Notes: generated by a model from the sequence alone, not told the origin. 64,000 nucleotides of DNA from Halopseudomonas salina (GCF_008641105.1 NZ_VTTI01000011.1:99341-163340); one strand, 5' to 3'. Positions 1 to 10,967 are shown, counted from the first letter of the stretch. Numbers and translations are program-made.

Positions 1-106
1 CCAGCTCTGCGCCTTCGCGGTGCATTGCCGAAGCGATACCCGAGGCAATGGACAATTTGCTGGCTACGCCAACGATGAGTACGCGCTTACCGCTTAAAAA
101 TCCCAT
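1..106 (-). CDS. fabI: Enoyl-ACP reductase FabI, N-terminal fragment (cut by window edge)
   Basis: The first 35 codons of an NADH-dependent enoyl-ACP reductase, which carries out the last step of fatty acid elongation. The translation begins [20 protein letters not shown] and continues with [14 protein letters not shown], which is nearly the E. coli FabI N-terminus including the glycine-rich nucleotide-binding turn. The gene runs off the left end. The start at 106 follows the stop of the transporter ATPase gene by 17 bases on the same strand, so it could be read from the same transcript. In P. aeruginosa fabI sits next to the same transporter operon. Confidence 0.9.
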   Translation of the reverse strand, partial: MGFLSGKRVLIVGVASKLSIASGIASAMHREGAEL

Positions 107-123
107 GCTTGTTTCCTGTTTTT

Positions 124-1761
124 CTACTTGGCCTGTGTGTCTTTGGCCGTGTTGACGGATACCGGTCTGGCAAAGGCGGCCTCGAGCAGCTGATGCGTGT
201 ATTCATGCTGCGGTGAGGAAAATATCTCCCTGGCCGAACCCTGTTCGACGATTTCACCCTGACGTATCACCATCAGCTCGTGGCTGAGGGCTCTGACCAC
301 TGCCAGGTCATGGCTGATGAACAAGTAACTCAGATTGTGCCTGTGCTGCAGGTCGCGGAGCAACTCGACTACCTGGCCCTGTACGGTGCGATCAAGCGCC
401 GAGGTGGGCTCATCCAGCAGAATCAGGGATGGTTTGAGTACCAGAGCCCTGGCTATAGCTACCCGCTGCCGCTGCCCACCGGAAAACTCGTGGGGGTAGC
501 GGTGGCGGCTGGCAGGCTCCAGACCCACTTCCTGCAGGGCCTGAATAACCATTTTCTCACGCTCTTCAGCATTGCCAATGCCGTGGATCTCCAACCCTTC
601 ACTGATGATCTGGGCAATCGACATGCGAGGACTGAGGCTGCCGAAAGGATCCTGAAAAACCACCTGAAACTGCCGGCGCATCGGCCTTACCGCATTCTGG
701 CTCAAGCCATCCAGACGTTTGCCGTTGCACTCGATCAGGCCCTGGCTTTCCACCAGCCGCAATAAAGCCAGCCCCAGGGTTGTCTTGCCTGAACCGCTTT
801 CCCCCACAATCCCCAGCGTATGCCCCGTCTTGAGTGTAAATGAGGCATCAGTTACGGCTTTGACATGATCCACTGTGCGCCGTAGCACACCCTTGCGGAT
901 CGGGAACCAGACCCGAAGCTGCTCGGCTCGCAGTATCACCGGTGCATCGGGATTCACCGTTACCGGATCTCCCGTGGGGTCAGCTGCAATCAGCCGCTGG
1001 GTATATTCATGCTGCGGATCGGCAAATAGCCTGGCACATTCATTTTCTTCGACGACACAACCCTGGTACATGACACATACCCGATGGGCAATTCTGCGTA
1101 CCAGGTTCAGGTCGTGGCTGATCAGCAGCAACGCCATACCCAGCTTCTGCTGCAATGATTTGAGCAGTTCGAGGATTTTCAGCTGTACGGTCACGTCGAG
1201 CGCTGTGGTTGGCTCGTCGGCGATCAGCAGCTCGGGCTCATTGGCCAGGGCCATCGCGATCATGACCCGCTGGCGTTGGCCACCGGAAAGCTCATGGGGA
1301 TAGGAGCCCAGACGGCTGGCAGGATCGGGTATGCCAACCAGATCCAGCAATTCCAGGGTTCGCTCGCGGGCAGCAGCCTTGTTCAGGCCCTTGTGCAATA
1401 CCAGTACTTCATTGATCTGTCGCTCTACCGTATGCAACGGGTTGAGCGAGCTCATCGGCTCCTGGAAGATCATCGAAATACGATTGCCACGTACTTGACG
1501 TAGTCGCTTTTCGCCAGCCTGCAGCAGGTCCTCGCCCTTGTACAGAATGCGGCCGCTGGGGTGACGTGCCTGGGGGTAGGGCAGCAGGCGCAATATGGAG
1601 TGCGCGGTGACCGATTTGCCGGAACCGCTTTCGCCGACCAGCGCCAGGGTTTCGCCCGGGCGTATATCGAAGCTGACATCACGCACGGCCATGACTTCTT
1701 CATGTTCGCTGGCAAAAGCCACGCTGAGGTTTTCGATCCGAATCAATGGCTGATCTGACAT
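124..1761 (-). CDS. nppD: Oligopeptide ABC transporter, fused double ATPase subunit (NppD/YejF type)
   Basis: ATP-hydrolysing subunit of a peptide importer, with two complete ABC domains in one 545-residue chain. Domain 1 has Walker A GESGSGKS near residues 43-50, signature LSGGQRQR and Walker B LLIADEP. Domain 2 has a second GESGSGKT, signature FSGGQRQR and LILLDEP. Each domain ends in the short oligopeptide-binding-protein C-terminal region seen in Dpp/Opp ATPases. An upstream start (1785) is possible, but the ATG at 1761 has an AGGAA Shine-Dalgarno about six bases away and lies one base past the nppC stop, so I chose it. Last gene of the five-gene transporter operon. In E. coli (Yej) this system imports microcin C; in P. 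aeruginosa (Npp) peptidyl-nucleoside antibiotics. Confidence 0.9.
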   Translation of the reverse strand: MSDQPLIRIENLSVAFASEHEEVMAVRDVSFDIRPGETLALVGESGSGKSVTAHSILRLLPYPQARHPSGRILYKGEDLLQAGEKRLRQVRGNRISMIFQEPMSSLNPLHTVERQINEVLVLHKGLNKAAARERTLELLDLVGIPDPASRLGSYPHELSGGQRQRVMIAMALANEPELLIADEPTTALDVTVQLKILELLKSLQQKLGMALLLISHDLNLVRRIAHRVCVMYQGCVVEENECARLFADPQHEYTQRLIAADPTGDPVTVNPDAPVILRAEQLRVWFPIRKGVLRRTVDHVKAVTDASFTLKTGHTLGIVGESGSGKTTLGLALLRLVESQGLIECNGKRLDGLSQNAVRPMRRQFQVVFQDPFGSLSPRMSIAQIISEGLEIHGIGNAEEREKMVIQALQEVGLEPASRHRYPHEFSGGQRQRVAIARALVLKPSLILLDEPTSALDRTVQGQVVELLRDLQHRHNLSYLFISHDLAVVRALSHELMVIRQGEIVEQGSAREIFSSPQHEYTHQLLEAAFARPVSVNTAKDTQAK

Positions 1762-1762
1762 G

Positions 1763-2803
1763 TCATTTCCTGGGGTCGAAGGCATCGCGCAGGGCCTCGC
1801 CGATGAACACTAGCAAGCTGAGCATCAGAGACAGCACCACGAAGGCGGTAATGCCCAGCCAGGGTGCCTGCAGGTTGGCCTTGCCCTGGGCAATGAGCTC
1901 GCCCAGTGATGGAGAGCCAGCGGGCAGGCCGAAGCCGAGAAAGTCCAGCGACGTCAGGGTGATAACGCCGCCGGTGAGAATAAACGGAAAGAACGTCAGG
2001 GTTGCGACCATGGCATTGGGCAGAATATGCCGGAACATGATGATCCGGTTGCCTGCTCCCAGGGCCCGGGCAGCGCGCACGTACTCCAGATTGCGGCCGC
2101 GCAGGAATTCGGCGCGGACCACATCAACCAGTGCCATCCACGAGAACAGCAGCATGATGCCCAGCAGCCACCAGAAATTCGGCTGCACGAAGCTGGCCAG
2201 AATGATCAGCAGATAGAGGACTGGCAGCCCGGACCAGACTTCGATGAAACGCTGGCCGAACAGGTCGGTACGCCCGCCATAGAAACCCTGTACCGCACCA
2301 ATAATTACCCCGATGATGGAGCTGAGAATGGTCAGCGTCAGCGCAAAGAGTACCGAAATCCGGAAGCCGTAGATCACTCTGGCGGCAACATCACGTGCCT
2401 GGTCATCGGTGCCCAGCCAGTTATCACCCGAGGGCGGGGCAGGCGCAGGCACCTGGAGGTCGTAATTGATGGTGTCATAGCTGAAGGGTATGGGTGGCCA
2501 GAGCATCCAGCCGTCCCCTTCCTCTTCGATCAGACTGCGAATATAAGGGCTGCGATAATCGGCAGTGATTGGAAATTCGCCGCCGAATTCGGTTTCGGCA
2601 TAGCGTTTGATGACCGGGAAATACAACGCGTCCTGATAGCTGACTACCAACGGCTCGTCGTTGGCAACAAATTCGGCTCCCAGACTCAGCACAAAGAGCA
2701 CCATGAAAATGTGCAGGGACCACCAGCCTCGGCGGTTGGCCTTGAACAGACCGAACCGGCGGCGATTGAGCGGGGAGAGCGTAAATCGGAAACTCATGCT
2801 CAA
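1763..2803 (-). CDS. nppC: Oligopeptide ABC transporter permease (NppC/YejE type)
   Basis: Inner-membrane permease of 346 residues. After a cytoplasmic N-terminus rich in Arg there is a first membrane helix near residues 30-45, a long periplasmic loop, then the BPD_transp_1 region from about residue 150. The EAA-type loop ([20 protein letters not shown]) that contacts the ATPase is near 240-265. The DppC-like OppC N-terminal extension and length fit YejE. The start overlaps the nppB stop by four bases (ATGA), indicating translational coupling. Works as a heterodimer with NppB to move peptides delivered by the NppA binding proteins. Confidence 0.9.
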   Translation of the reverse strand: MSMSFRFTLSPLNRRRFGLFKANRRGWWSLHIFMVLFVLSLGAEFVANDEPLVVSYQDALYFPVIKRYAETEFGGEFPITADYRSPYIRSLIEEEGDGWMLWPPIPFSYDTINYDLQVPAPAPPSGDNWLGTDDQARDVAARVIYGFRISVLFALTLTILSSIIGVIIGAVQGFYGGRTDLFGQRFIEVWSGLPVLYLLIILASFVQPNFWWLLGIMLLFSWMALVDVVRAEFLRGRNLEYVRAARALGAGNRIIMFRHILPNAMVATLTFFPFILTGGVITLTSLDFLGFGLPAGSPSLGELIAQGKANLQAPWLGITAFVVLSLMLSLLVFIGEALRDAFDPRK

Positions 2804-3873
2804 CCCTCCCGGCTTTCGAAGTCGATGCGCGGATCGACCAGGGTGTAGGTGATATCCCCGATCAGTTTCACGATCAGACCCAGCAGAGTGAAGATATACA
2901 GCGTGCCGAACATCACCGGGTAGTCCCGGTTGATTGCGGCTTCAAAGCCTAGCAGGCCCAGGCCGTCCAGGGAAAAGATCACCTCGATCAACAGGGCGCC
3001 GGTGAAGAACACGCTGATCAGCGCTGAAGGAAAGCCGGCGATGATCAACAGCATGGCATTGCGGAATACATGCCCGTAAAGCACACGGCCGGCAGACAGC
3101 CCCTTGGCCTTGGCGGTCACCACGTACTGCTTGCCGATCTCATCCAGGAAGCAGTTCTTGGTCAGCATCGTCAGGGTCGCGAAGCTGCCAATCACCATGG
3201 CTGTGATTGGTAATACCAGGTGCCAGGCGTAATCCTTGATCTGCTCCCAGGTACCCAGCTCTTCGAAATTGTTGGATGTCAGGCCGCGCAAGGGGAACCA
3301 GTCGAAATAACTGCCGCCGGCAAATACCACAATCAGCATGATGGCCAGCAAGAAACCCGGAATCGCGTAGCCGACAATGATTAAAGAGCTGGTCCATATA
3401 TCGAAGGTCGAGCCGTGGCGTACTGCCTTGCGTATACCCAGGGGGATCGAGATCAGGTAGGTAATCAGGGTGGTCCAGAGCCCGAGGGAGATGGATACGG
3501 GCATTTTCTCGATGATCAGGTCGATCACGCTGGCATCGCGGAAGAAGCTGTCACCAAAATCGAAGGTCATGTAACCCTTGATCATCAACCAGAAACGCTC
3601 ATGGGCGGGCTTGTCGAAACCGTACATGCGTTCGATCTCGGCGATGATATCCGGGTCCAGTCCCTGTGCGCCGCGGTAGGTACTGCCGCTGGCTACCTCG
3701 CCCTGCATACTGCCGGAGATACGACTGGTGGCGCCCTCAAAACCCTCCAGATTGGCGATCATTTGTTCGACCGGTCCGCCGGGGGCAGCCTGGATGATCA
3801 GAAAGTTGATCAGCAGGATGCCGAACAGCGTCGGAATAATCAGCAACAGACGGCGAACAATATAAGCCAGCAT
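2800..3873 (-). CDS. nppB: Oligopeptide ABC transporter permease (NppB/YejB type)
   Basis: Partner permease, 357 residues. It opens with the membrane helix [20 protein letters not shown] typical of DppB/OppB/YejB. A YejB-type insertion follows in the first periplasmic loop (about residues 40-90, containing [14 protein letters not shown] sequence), then a BPD_transp_1 domain with the EAA loop [19 protein letters not shown] near 255-275. The long first loop separates YejB from ordinary DppB. It begins two bases after the nppA2 stop and overlaps nppC by four bases, so translation of the block is tightly coupled. Confidence 0.9.
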   Translation of the reverse strand: MLAYIVRRLLLIIPTLFGILLINFLIIQAAPGGPVEQMIANLEGFEGATSRISGSMQGEVASGSTYRGAQGLDPDIIAEIERMYGFDKPAHERFWLMIKGYMTFDFGDSFFRDASVIDLIIEKMPVSISLGLWTTLITYLISIPLGIRKAVRHGSTFDIWTSSLIIVGYAIPGFLLAIMLIVVFAGGSYFDWFPLRGLTSNNFEELGTWEQIKDYAWHLVLPITAMVIGSFATLTMLTKNCFLDEIGKQYVVTAKAKGLSAGRVLYGHVFRNAMLLIIAGFPSALISVFFTGALLIEVIFSLDGLGLLGFEAAINRDYPVMFGTLYIFTLLGLIVKLIGDITYTLVDPRIDFESREG

Positions 3874-3875
3874 GC

Positions 3876-5717
3876 TCAGTCTTCCTGGACGGTGACGGGG
3901 GCGGGCTTGCCTTTCAGGGCGGTTGCTTTATCGGCATCCACCCACCAGGTATAGAGTCCGAGATCGTAGCGGGGTGAGGTCTCGGGGTGAGCGAACTTGT
4001 CCCAATGGGCTACGCGATACACTGTGGTGTGGAAATTGGGCACCACATAATGTCCTGCAAGCAATACTCGATCCAGGGCGCGGGTGTGATTGATCAGCGA
4101 TTCCCGGGAGTCCGCCCGTATGAGCCCTTCTACCAGGGCATCCACTGCGGGATCCTGCAACCCCATCAGATTGCGGCTACCCGGATTATCGGCACTGGAT
4201 GAATGCCAGTAATCAAGCTGTTCATTGCCGGGAGAGTTGGATTGGCCGAAGCCGGTCACGACCATATCAAAGTCCCGCGAGCGTAGCCGGTTGATGTATT
4301 GCGAGACATCTACCCGGCGCAGGGTCAGTTCGATACCCAGGGACGCAAGATTGCGCTTGTAGGGTAGCAGTACTCGCTCGAAGTCGGCCTGGGCAATCAG
4401 GAACTCGAACTTCAGGTGCTCGCCAGCTTCATTGACCAGACGATCGTCGACTATTTTCCAGCCGGCCTCCTGCAGCAGGCTGTAGGCTTCACGCATCTGT
4501 TCCCGGATGATCCCGCTGCCGTCGGTTTTGGGTGGGCTGTACGCCTGCGCAAATACCGCTGCTGGTACATGCTCTCGCCAGGGTTCGAGCAGGGCTAGCT
4601 CCCCTGGCCCCGGCAGGCCGCTGGCCCCAAGTTCGGAGTTGTCGAAAAAGCTGTCAGTGCGGGTGTAGGCGTTATGGAACAGCGCCGAATTGGACCACTC
4701 GAAATCGAACAGCAGGCTGATCGCCTCGCGGACCCTGTGATCTTCAAACATGGGTCTGCGGACGTTGAATACAAAACCCTGCATCCCCTGAACGTTCAGA
4801 TTGGGTATCTCTTCCTTGATGATTGCACCCTCGCGCAGGGCAGGGCTGTCGTAGCCGGTGGCCCAGTTCTTGGCACTGACCTCCTGGTTGAGGTCGAATT
4901 GGCCAGCCTTGAAGGCTTCCAGTGCAACACCGGTGTCGCGGTAGTAATCAACAATCACGCGATCAAAATTATAAAAACCCTTTTGCACAGGCAAGTCCGC
5001 TGCCCAGTAATCGCTCACCCGTTCATAGGTTATGTTGCGGCCACCGCTCACGTTGCTGATTCGATAGGGGCCACTGCCCAGGGGCGGTTCAAGCGTGGTC
5101 TTGGAAAAGTCTCGCTCGGCCCAGTAATGAGCGGGTAGTACTGGCAGCTGACCGAGTACCAGGGGTAACTCCCGGTTCTCGCCATCGTGAAAGTGAAAGG
5201 TGACGCTCAGGTCCGAGTCGGCCACCACTTCTTTAACGCCACCGTAATACGCTTTATAAAAGGGTGCGCCCTGTTCGATCAGGGTATTGAAGGTAAAGAC
5301 GACATCTGCGGCAGTAACGGCCTTGCCATCGTGAAAGCGTGCCTCGGGGCGCAGGTGAAAGCGTACCCAGGTGTTGTCTTCTGCCCGTTCGATACGCTCT
5401 GCTATCAGACCGTATTCGGTAAAGGGCTCATCCAGGGCATGAAAAGTCAGGGTGTTGTAGATCAGAGATAACTGATCAGCGCTTGCCCCACGGCTGATGA
5501 AGCCATTCAGCGAATCAAAGCTGCCAAAGCCCGATAACCGCAGAGTACCCCCCTTGGGGGCGTCGGGGTTGACGTAGGCGAAGTGGCTGAAGTCTTCGGC
5601 ATAGGCCGGGGGCTCAGCGTACAGAGTCAGAGCGTGATCGCCAGCAGTTGCTGCAATAGCCGCAGCTGCCTGAACGAGCAGGGTTAATCCACAAAACAGC
5701 TTGTTGGTTAAAGACAT
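3876..5717 (-). CDS. nppA2: Periplasmic peptide-binding protein of the Npp/Yej transporter, second copy
   Basis: Extracellular solute-binding protein family 5, 613 residues, with an export signal ([20 protein letters not shown] then IAATAG). The mature part carries the family signature DAPKGGTL near residue 55 and the paired lobes expected of a periplasmic peptide receptor. The start at 5717 is chosen because it gives a clean signal peptide and is preceded by AAGGT; a start at 5774 would add 19 residues overlapping nppA1. It is clearly a paralogue of the gene upstream (shared [21 protein letters not shown] blocks). Two binding proteins in front of one permease set is the arrangement known as nppA1A2BCD in P. 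aeruginosa, so it is not an assembly duplication. Confidence 0.9.
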   Translation of the reverse strand: MSLTNKLFCGLTLLVQAAAAIAATAGDHALTLYAEPPAYAEDFSHFAYVNPDAPKGGTLRLSGFGSFDSLNGFISRGASADQLSLIYNTLTFHALDEPFTEYGLIAERIERAEDNTWVRFHLRPEARFHDGKAVTAADVVFTFNTLIEQGAPFYKAYYGGVKEVVADSDLSVTFHFHDGENRELPLVLGQLPVLPAHYWAERDFSKTTLEPPLGSGPYRISNVSGGRNITYERVSDYWAADLPVQKGFYNFDRVIVDYYRDTGVALEAFKAGQFDLNQEVSAKNWATGYDSPALREGAIIKEEIPNLNVQGMQGFVFNVRRPMFEDHRVREAISLLFDFEWSNSALFHNAYTRTDSFFDNSELGASGLPGPGELALLEPWREHVPAAVFAQAYSPPKTDGSGIIREQMREAYSLLQEAGWKIVDDRLVNEAGEHLKFEFLIAQADFERVLLPYKRNLASLGIELTLRRVDVSQYINRLRSRDFDMVVTGFGQSNSPGNEQLDYWHSSSADNPGSRNLMGLQDPAVDALVEGLIRADSRESLINHTRALDRVLLAGHYVVPNFHTTVYRVAHWDKFAHPETSPRYDLGLYTWWVDADKATALKGKPAPVTVQED

Positions 5718-5749
5718 CAGGTGACCTTGTTGTTCTATTGCAAGTTGTC

Positions 5750-7582
5750 TTATTGCAAGTCCGGATCCATCCACCAGCTGCGTATGGCGAGCGAATAGGG
5801 TGGGGTCTCGGGCGATTTCAGCCAGGCACGATGTGCTATGCGGTGGTAGTCAATATACCAGTTCGGAATTATATAGTGTTCCCAAAGTAGCACACGATCC
5901 ATAGCCTTGGCCGCGGCTATTTGCTGATCGCGGGTCTTGGCGCCCAGCAGATGCTCAAGCAGCTCGTCGATGGTCGGGTTGTTTATGCCTGCGTAATTGC
6001 GGCTGCCCTTGACGTCACGCTGGCTGGAATGGAAATAGCCATGCTGTTCGAGTCCCGGAGACAGCCCCTGGGGCAGGGTGGCGAGAATCATGTCGTAGTC
6101 GAATTGGTCCAGTCGTGCCTTGTACTGGGCGCGGTCAACGGTACGGATACGCATATCGATGCCCAGGCGTGCTAGGTTGGAGCGATAAGGCTGGAGGATC
6201 CGCTCAAGACTGGGGTTGACCAGAAGCACTTCAAAGACCAGCTGGTTGCCTTCATGGTTTTCCAGGCGCCCGTTACGCAGCGTCCAACCTGCTTCTTCGA
6301 GCAGTCTTACTGCCTTGCGCAGCGTCTTGCGGGGCACACCCTGTCCGCTAGTCCCCGGGAGGCGGAAGGGCTCGACGAAAAGCTCCGGGGGCAACTGATC
6401 CCGGTGCGGCTCCAGATATAGAAACTCCTGGCCCGCAGGTAGTCCGGTCGCGCTGAACGGGCTGTTGGGGTAGTAGCTCAATGAGCGCTGATAGGCATCA
6501 TAGAACAGCACCCGGTTGGACCACTCAAAGTCGAACATCATGCCCAGGGCCTGGCGCACATTGCGCTCGTCAAAGGGTGTCCGGCGGCCATTGAAGAACA
6601 GTGCCTGGGTGGCGCTGGGTATGGCGTGCTGGATGGCGCGCTTGTGCACAGCGCCGTTGCGCACGGCAGGAAAATCATAGGCATTGGCCCAGTTACTGGC
6701 CTTGTGATCGAAATAGATGTCGAACTCGCCAGCCTTGAATGCTTCGAAGGCGACGTTGTTGTCCCGGTAGAACTCGACCTCCATACGGTCGAAGTTATAT
6801 TTACCGCGATTGATTGGCAGATCCCGCCCCCAGTAGTCCTTGACCCGCTCAAACGCCATGCGCCGCCCGGGCTCGACTGAAGCCACCCGGTAAGGACCAC
6901 TGTTCAGGCCTGGCTCGAAGGTGGTCTGGCCGAACTCGCGACCTTCCCAGTAATGCTTGGGCAGAACCGGCAGTTCGCCCAGACGCAAGATCAACAGGGG
7001 GCTGTCACTGCGACTGAATACGAAGCGAATACGTTTTTTGCCCAGAATATCCACGCGGGAGACGTCCTGAAGCATTGAGCGGTAATTGGGGTGGCCTTTC
7101 TCGCTGAGGGTGCGAAAGCTGAAGGCAACATCTTCGGCGGTCACAGGCTGACCATCATGAAAGCGCGCCTGCTCATGCAGATTGAATACAACCCAGCTGC
7201 GATTGTCGGCGAACTCAATACTTTCGGCGAGCAGGCCGTAGGCGGAATAGGGCTCGTCGCCGGAGGGGTCATAGAGCCCGGTGCCCACCATCAGCGGCTC
7301 GTTCAGCTCGGTGATCCCGTAATGCGGGAAGTTGCCGGTATTGACCGGGCTGGTGCCCTTCAAGGTGTAGGGATTGACCGTGTCAAAAGTGCCTGAGCCC
7401 ATGACCCTCAGGGTGCCGCCCTTTGGCGCATCCGGATTGACGTAGTCCAGATGCTCAAAGTCCTCTGCGTAGTGAGGAAGACCGTAAAGGGAATAGCCAT
7501 GCTGGCGATATACCCCTGCGCTGACGTCAACGACGGTGAGGAGCAGGGCCAGCAAGGTTGCTGAACGCAGAATCTGTTTCAT
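5750..7582 (-). CDS. nppA1: Periplasmic peptide-binding protein of the Npp/Yej transporter, first copy
   Basis: First gene of the transporter operon: a 610-residue family-5 solute-binding protein. Signal peptide MKQILRSATLLALLLTVVDV ending near AG-VYRQHG, then [20 protein letters not shown], the YejA/OppA signature. The ATG at 7582 has AAGGG seven bases upstream; the longer reading from 7621 would spoil the signal sequence. The gene is 32 bases upstream of nppA2. Divergence from NppA2 across the ligand-binding half suggests the two receptors take different peptides but share the NppBCD channel (inference). Confidence 0.9.
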   Translation of the reverse strand: MKQILRSATLLALLLTVVDVSAGVYRQHGYSLYGLPHYAEDFEHLDYVNPDAPKGGTLRVMGSGTFDTVNPYTLKGTSPVNTGNFPHYGITELNEPLMVGTGLYDPSGDEPYSAYGLLAESIEFADNRSWVVFNLHEQARFHDGQPVTAEDVAFSFRTLSEKGHPNYRSMLQDVSRVDILGKKRIRFVFSRSDSPLLILRLGELPVLPKHYWEGREFGQTTFEPGLNSGPYRVASVEPGRRMAFERVKDYWGRDLPINRGKYNFDRMEVEFYRDNNVAFEAFKAGEFDIYFDHKASNWANAYDFPAVRNGAVHKRAIQHAIPSATQALFFNGRRTPFDERNVRQALGMMFDFEWSNRVLFYDAYQRSLSYYPNSPFSATGLPAGQEFLYLEPHRDQLPPELFVEPFRLPGTSGQGVPRKTLRKAVRLLEEAGWTLRNGRLENHEGNQLVFEVLLVNPSLERILQPYRSNLARLGIDMRIRTVDRAQYKARLDQFDYDMILATLPQGLSPGLEQHGYFHSSQRDVKGSRNYAGINNPTIDELLEHLLGAKTRDQQIAAAKAMDRVLLWEHYIIPNWYIDYHRIAHRAWLKSPETPPYSLAIRSWWMDPDLQ

Positions 7583-7649
7583 GGTTACCCTTGCGCGCAC
7601 CCACAGGTTGCACGCAGACACGGATGAAGTTGGCTGTCCGGAACCCGGT

Positions 7650-9236
7650 TCAGTAAAGGTTGAGAGTCAGCTCCTGACCTGGCTGCAGGTGCCTGCCCAG
7701 GTCATTGTGTTCACGGATACGGTCTATGGCGATATTGAACTGCCGGGCAATGCTGAACAGGGAATCACCTGGCTTGACCTTGTAGACAATGGGTTTGCGC
7801 GTGCTCTGCTCTGCCTGTGAGGATCTTGCCTGCCCGGGAATTTTAAGGGTCTGGCCTACCTGTAGAGCCGGTGTATCAAGGAGGTTCTGCTGCTTCAGGG
7901 AGGCCACACTGATACCGTGCTTGCGGGCAATTTCCCAAAGATTGTCGCCAGGCCTGACCCGATAACTGGTGGCCGTGGCGCTGGGTGCCGAACGCGACGC
8001 GCTAACTGCCTGGTCTGAGACTACCTGGGCAGACAGGCTGTTGGCGGACAGAGGCAGCATCAGGACCTGACCTACGCGCAACAGATTGCTGTCGAGTTGA
8101 TTGACTTCGCGCAGCGCAGAGACCTTGACGTTGTGACGGCTGGCGATCTGCGAGAGATTGTCGCCAGCACGGACATTGTAGCGTTGGTATTTCACGTGTT
8201 CGTCTTCGGGCAGCTCGGCGAGCGCAGTACTGAACTGCTCCAGCCGGTCAATGGGTACCAGCAGTTGATAGGCTCCCGGCGCAGTGACCCGCTGCTTGAA
8301 GGCAGGATTCAACTTGATGAAATCTTCAGTGGGTATGTCTGCCAATTCTGCAGCCTTGTGCAGATCCAGTTGGCGTTCGATGGTAACTGCTGCGAAATAG
8401 GGGGAGTCTGCCAGCTCTGGCAGCACGGTGCCGTGCAGCTCGGGTCGTTCGATGATCTGTGACAGGGCCAGCAGCTTGGGCACGTAGTTCATGGTTTCAT
8501 GGGGCAGATCCAGGCTCCAGTAGTCGGCAGGCAGGCCCTTGGCGCGATTAGCCGCGACCGCACGACCCACACAGCCTTCGCCACAGTTATAAGCGGCTAT
8601 CGCGAGCAGCCAGTCACCATCGAACATCTCGTTGAGTTTGCTGAGATAGTCCAGCGCTGCCTGGGTGGAGGCGGTGATGTCACGTCGACCGTCGTACCAG
8701 GAGTCCTGACGCAGGTCGAACACCTTGCCCGTCGATGGGATGAACTGCCAGATACCCGCTGCCTGGGAGCGTGAAAGCGCCATTGGGTTGTAGCCGCTCT
8801 CGACAAAGGGCAGCAGTGCCAGTTCAAGCGGCATGCCACGCTCATCAAGTTGCTCCACGACATAGTGCAGATAGCGTTCGGAGCGTTTGCTGGTCATTTC
8901 GAAATAACGCGACTCGCTGGAGTACGCCAGGCGTTGGCGGTCTATGCGGGGATTGTCGATTGCAGTCGGGTCCAGCATGAAGCCCTGGCGAATCCGGCCC
9001 CACAGAGTGCGAGCGGTGATGGTTTCGATTTCCGACCGGGGACCCTTGGCGTTCTTCAGCAGTATGATGCCGCGGTTGCGTTCGTAGGTGGTCTGAGTCG
9101 GGATGCTCTCGGCCCCGGAGTCACTCCTGTGGGCCTGCTGAGACGGCGAGGTCTGGCAGCCTGCGAGGAACGCCAGCCCTGCAATCAGCAGCAGGGCTCT
9201 GGATGAAAAACGCGGGGTCGAAACAAAAAAAGGCAT
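7650..9236 (-). CDS. mltD: Membrane-bound lytic murein transglycosylase D with three LysM repeats
   Basis: Outer-membrane lipoprotein that cleaves peptidoglycan glycan strands. The signal peptide ends in the lipobox LAGC near residue 27. A family 1 transglycosylase domain occupies about residues 110-250; the catalytic Glu is in LLPFVESGYNP, followed by SRSQAAGIWQFIPSTG and AYNCGEG. Three LysM repeats follow at about 350-395, 420-465 and 484-526, each with the GDxLxxIA pattern. Total 528 residues. E. coli MltD has two LysM repeats, so three is at the long end. The gene has its own sigma-70-type promoter, is read away from gloB, and precedes nppA1 on the same strand after a 67-base gap. Confidence 0.92.
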   Translation of the reverse strand: MPFFVSTPRFSSRALLLIAGLAFLAGCQTSPSQQAHRSDSGAESIPTQTTYERNRGIILLKNAKGPRSEIETITARTLWGRIRQGFMLDPTAIDNPRIDRQRLAYSSESRYFEMTSKRSERYLHYVVEQLDERGMPLELALLPFVESGYNPMALSRSQAAGIWQFIPSTGKVFDLRQDSWYDGRRDITASTQAALDYLSKLNEMFDGDWLLAIAAYNCGEGCVGRAVAANRAKGLPADYWSLDLPHETMNYVPKLLALSQIIERPELHGTVLPELADSPYFAAVTIERQLDLHKAAELADIPTEDFIKLNPAFKQRVTAPGAYQLLVPIDRLEQFSTALAELPEDEHVKYQRYNVRAGDNLSQIASRHNVKVSALREVNQLDSNLLRVGQVLMLPLSANSLSAQVVSDQAVSASRSAPSATATSYRVRPGDNLWEIARKHGISVASLKQQNLLDTPALQVGQTLKIPGQARSSQAEQSTRKPIVYKVKPGDSLFSIARQFNIAIDRIREHNDLGRHLQPGQELTLNLY

Positions 9237-9261
9237 TGGCAGTTCCGGAAAAAATTGACCG

Positions 9262-9290
9262 AGTGTAGAAACTCAGTCCCGGAGGGTCAA
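9262..9290 (-). promoter_or_regulatory. Sigma-70-type promoter of mltD
   Basis: Read on the minus strand: -35 TTGACC (plus-strand 9285-9290), a 17-base spacer, then -10 TACACT (9262-9267). Transcription should start near 9255, giving a leader of about 20 bases before the mltD ATG at 9236, with a GGAA Shine-Dalgarno. Spacing and both hexamers are close to consensus. Seen by eye only. Confidence 0.6.
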
Positions 9291-9309
9291 GGAAACAATG
9301 GACGCCTAC

Positions 9310-10089
9310 TCAGAATCGATCCTTCCATGCCCGTATGGCTGCAAAGGTGTCGACGCCGGCAGAAACTGCACGGCCCAGTTGCTCTCCTGCTGCGTGGATG
9401 ACAGCGGGCTGGCTGGAGCGCATGAAGGGATTGGTGCGTTTCTCCAGTGCCACTGTAGTTGGCAGGGTAATTCTACCCGCCAGTCGCAGGTCATTGACTA
9501 CTTCAAGGCGGACTCGTATGTCATCGTTGGCTGGCTCTACCGTGTGAGCGAAGCGCAGATTTGCCTGGGTATATTCATGGGCGCAGTAGATGCTGGTGTT
9601 GTCGGGCAGTGCGCTGAGGCGCCCGAGTGAGTCGTGCATCTGCTCCGGGGTACCCTCGAAGAGCCGGCCGCAGCCCCCGGCGAAGAGCGTATCGCCACTG
9701 AGCAGCCATGGCCCGTCGGGATCATCGCAGTAGAAGGCGATATGACCCAGGGTATGGCCCGGTACAGCGTAGACCTGTAGTGTCTTGCCAAGTATCTTGA
9801 TCTGATCTCCATCCTTGAGCTGGCGATCCAGGCCGGTAATGGTTTCTGCTGCGGGGCCCCAGATACGGCAATCTGTCGCCGCCTTGAGGGTCGCCAGGCC
9901 GCCCGTGTGGTCACGGTGATGGTGCGTCACCAGTACATGTCGCAGCTGATATTCCGGGTGCCGGCCCAGCCAGGTGATGACCGGAACCGCGTCGCCTGGA
10001 TCGACCACTGCCGCTTCCTGACGTACGGGATCAAGGATCAACCAGATATAATTGTCCTGAAAAGCGGGTAATGCCAGAAATTCGAGCAT
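9310..10089 (-). CDS. gloB: Hydroxyacylglutathione hydrolase (glyoxalase II)
   Basis: Cytosolic metallo-beta-lactamase-fold hydrolase that splits S-D-lactoylglutathione to D-lactate and glutathione, the second step of methylglyoxal detoxification. The metal-binding motif VTHHHRDHTGG is near residue 52, with further ligands in VPGHTLGHIAFY, SGDTLFAGGCGR and YCAHEYT. The C-terminal glutathione-contact segment RTNPFMR is present. The start MLEFLALPAF at 10089 matches GloB proteins; an 18-codon extension to 10143 was rejected. It is divergent from the methyltransferase gene, the same gloB/methyltransferase/rnhA/dnaQ cluster as in E. coli and Pseudomonas. Confidence 0.95.
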   Translation of the reverse strand: MLEFLALPAFQDNYIWLILDPVRQEAAVVDPGDAVPVITWLGRHPEYQLRHVLVTHHHRDHTGGLATLKAATDCRIWGPAAETITGLDRQLKDGDQIKILGKTLQVYAVPGHTLGHIAFYCDDPDGPWLLSGDTLFAGGCGRLFEGTPEQMHDSLGRLSALPDNTSIYCAHEYTQANLRFAHTVEPANDDIRVRLEVVNDLRLAGRITLPTTVALEKRTNPFMRSSQPAVIHAAGEQLGRAVSAGVDTFAAIRAWKDRF

Positions 10090-10193
10090 GTCGCTAATGC
10101 CTTCAAGAGAGTGAAGCCTTATCTTATAGGACTGCGGGCACATGTATAAAGGAGCGGTTGAAAAACCATCACCTGACCAATCACTGGTGGACC

Positions 10194-10967
10194 ATGCGAA
10201 CTGACCTCGAAGCTGGATCGATTAGCCAGGCCGACCTCATGCGGTTGCTGCGCGAGGCGCGCCAGTGGCTGGAAACCCCCGGTGGCCAGATGCTTCTGGA
10301 TCAGCAGCGCCTTGTAGCCCAGGAGTGTCTCGAGCGTTGCTTCGGCCAGCATATGGTGCAGTACGGTCTGGCCCCTGAAATGATGGACGGACAACAGTCG
10401 ACACTGCGCAACCGCTGGCACTTCGACCTGATCGGCGAACCGCCCTCGATACCGCTGGAAGAGAGTCAGTGGCCTTTTGCGCCGCAATCGCTGGACGTCG
10501 TTCTGCTGCACCATGGGCTGGATTTCTGCCTGACGCCAAGCACCCTGTTGCGCGAGGCCGGACAAGCGGTGCGCGCGGGTGGGCATATACTGGTATTCGG
10601 CTTTAATCCCTGGAGCAGTTGGGGCTGGAATCATTTTGCTGGTCGAAGCTGGCTGAGCGAAGCCGGATTTGTAAGCCCGGCGCGGCTGTCCGACTGGCTG
10701 GAAGTCCTCGGTTTTGCGGTAGAGAAACGCATCGATGGATGCTATCTTCCGCCGCTCAAATCGCAACGCGTGCTGAACCGCCTGCGCCCGATAGAGCATT
10801 GGGCCGCTCGGCACAAATTGCCCTGTGGCGGTTTCTACTGCCTGATTGCCCGGCGTCAGATGCTCGGCGCCATGCCGCGCAAACAGACCGCCAGAGCTTT
10901 CCCAGCATTGAGCTTGCCGCCGCTGGTTGCGGGCACCAGACGGACGCAAAAACGGAACACGAAATGA
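10194..10967 (+). CDS. Class I SAM-dependent methyltransferase domain protein (YafS-like)
   Basis: About 257 residues with a methyltransferase type-11 core: [18 protein letters not shown] marks the motif between strands 4 and 5, and [23 protein letters not shown] the following helix and strand. The N-terminal glycine-rich SAM loop usually seen in the family is not obvious, so activity is uncertain. The start is ambiguous: a TTG at 10158 lies only three bases after AAGGAG, the ATG at 10194 has a weak GGTGG, and an in-frame ATG exists at 10239. It overlaps rnhA by four bases (ATGA). Substrate unknown; the E. coli homologue at the same position, YafS, is also uncharacterised. Confidence 0.75.
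   Translation: MRTDLEAGSISQADLMRLLREARQWLETPGGQMLLDQQRLVAQECLERCFGQHMVQYGLAPEMMDGQQSTLRNRWHFDLIGEPPSIPLEESQWPFAPQSLDVVLLHHGLDFCLTPSTLLREAGQAVRAGGHILVFGFNPWSSWGWNHFAGRSWLSEAGFVSPARLSDWLEVLGFAVEKRIDGCYLPPLKSQRVLNRLRPIEHWAARHKLPCGGFYCLIARRQMLGAMPRKQTARAFPALSLPPLVAGTRRTQKRNTK

Noticed and set aside
3876..7582. Tandem binding-protein genes taken as an assembly or recent duplication artefact
   Set aside because: The two proteins are diverged along their length and the same A1-A2-B-C-D order is known in P. aeruginosa.
10119..10949. A 276-codon minus-strand frame opposite the methyltransferase gene
   Set aside because: No recognisable domain, and the plus strand fits the conserved gloB-methyltransferase-rnhA-dnaQ cluster.
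10619..10963. Long N-terminal extension of RNase HI
   Set aside because: Would run through the methyltransferase gene in another frame; the 153-residue form matches the family length.
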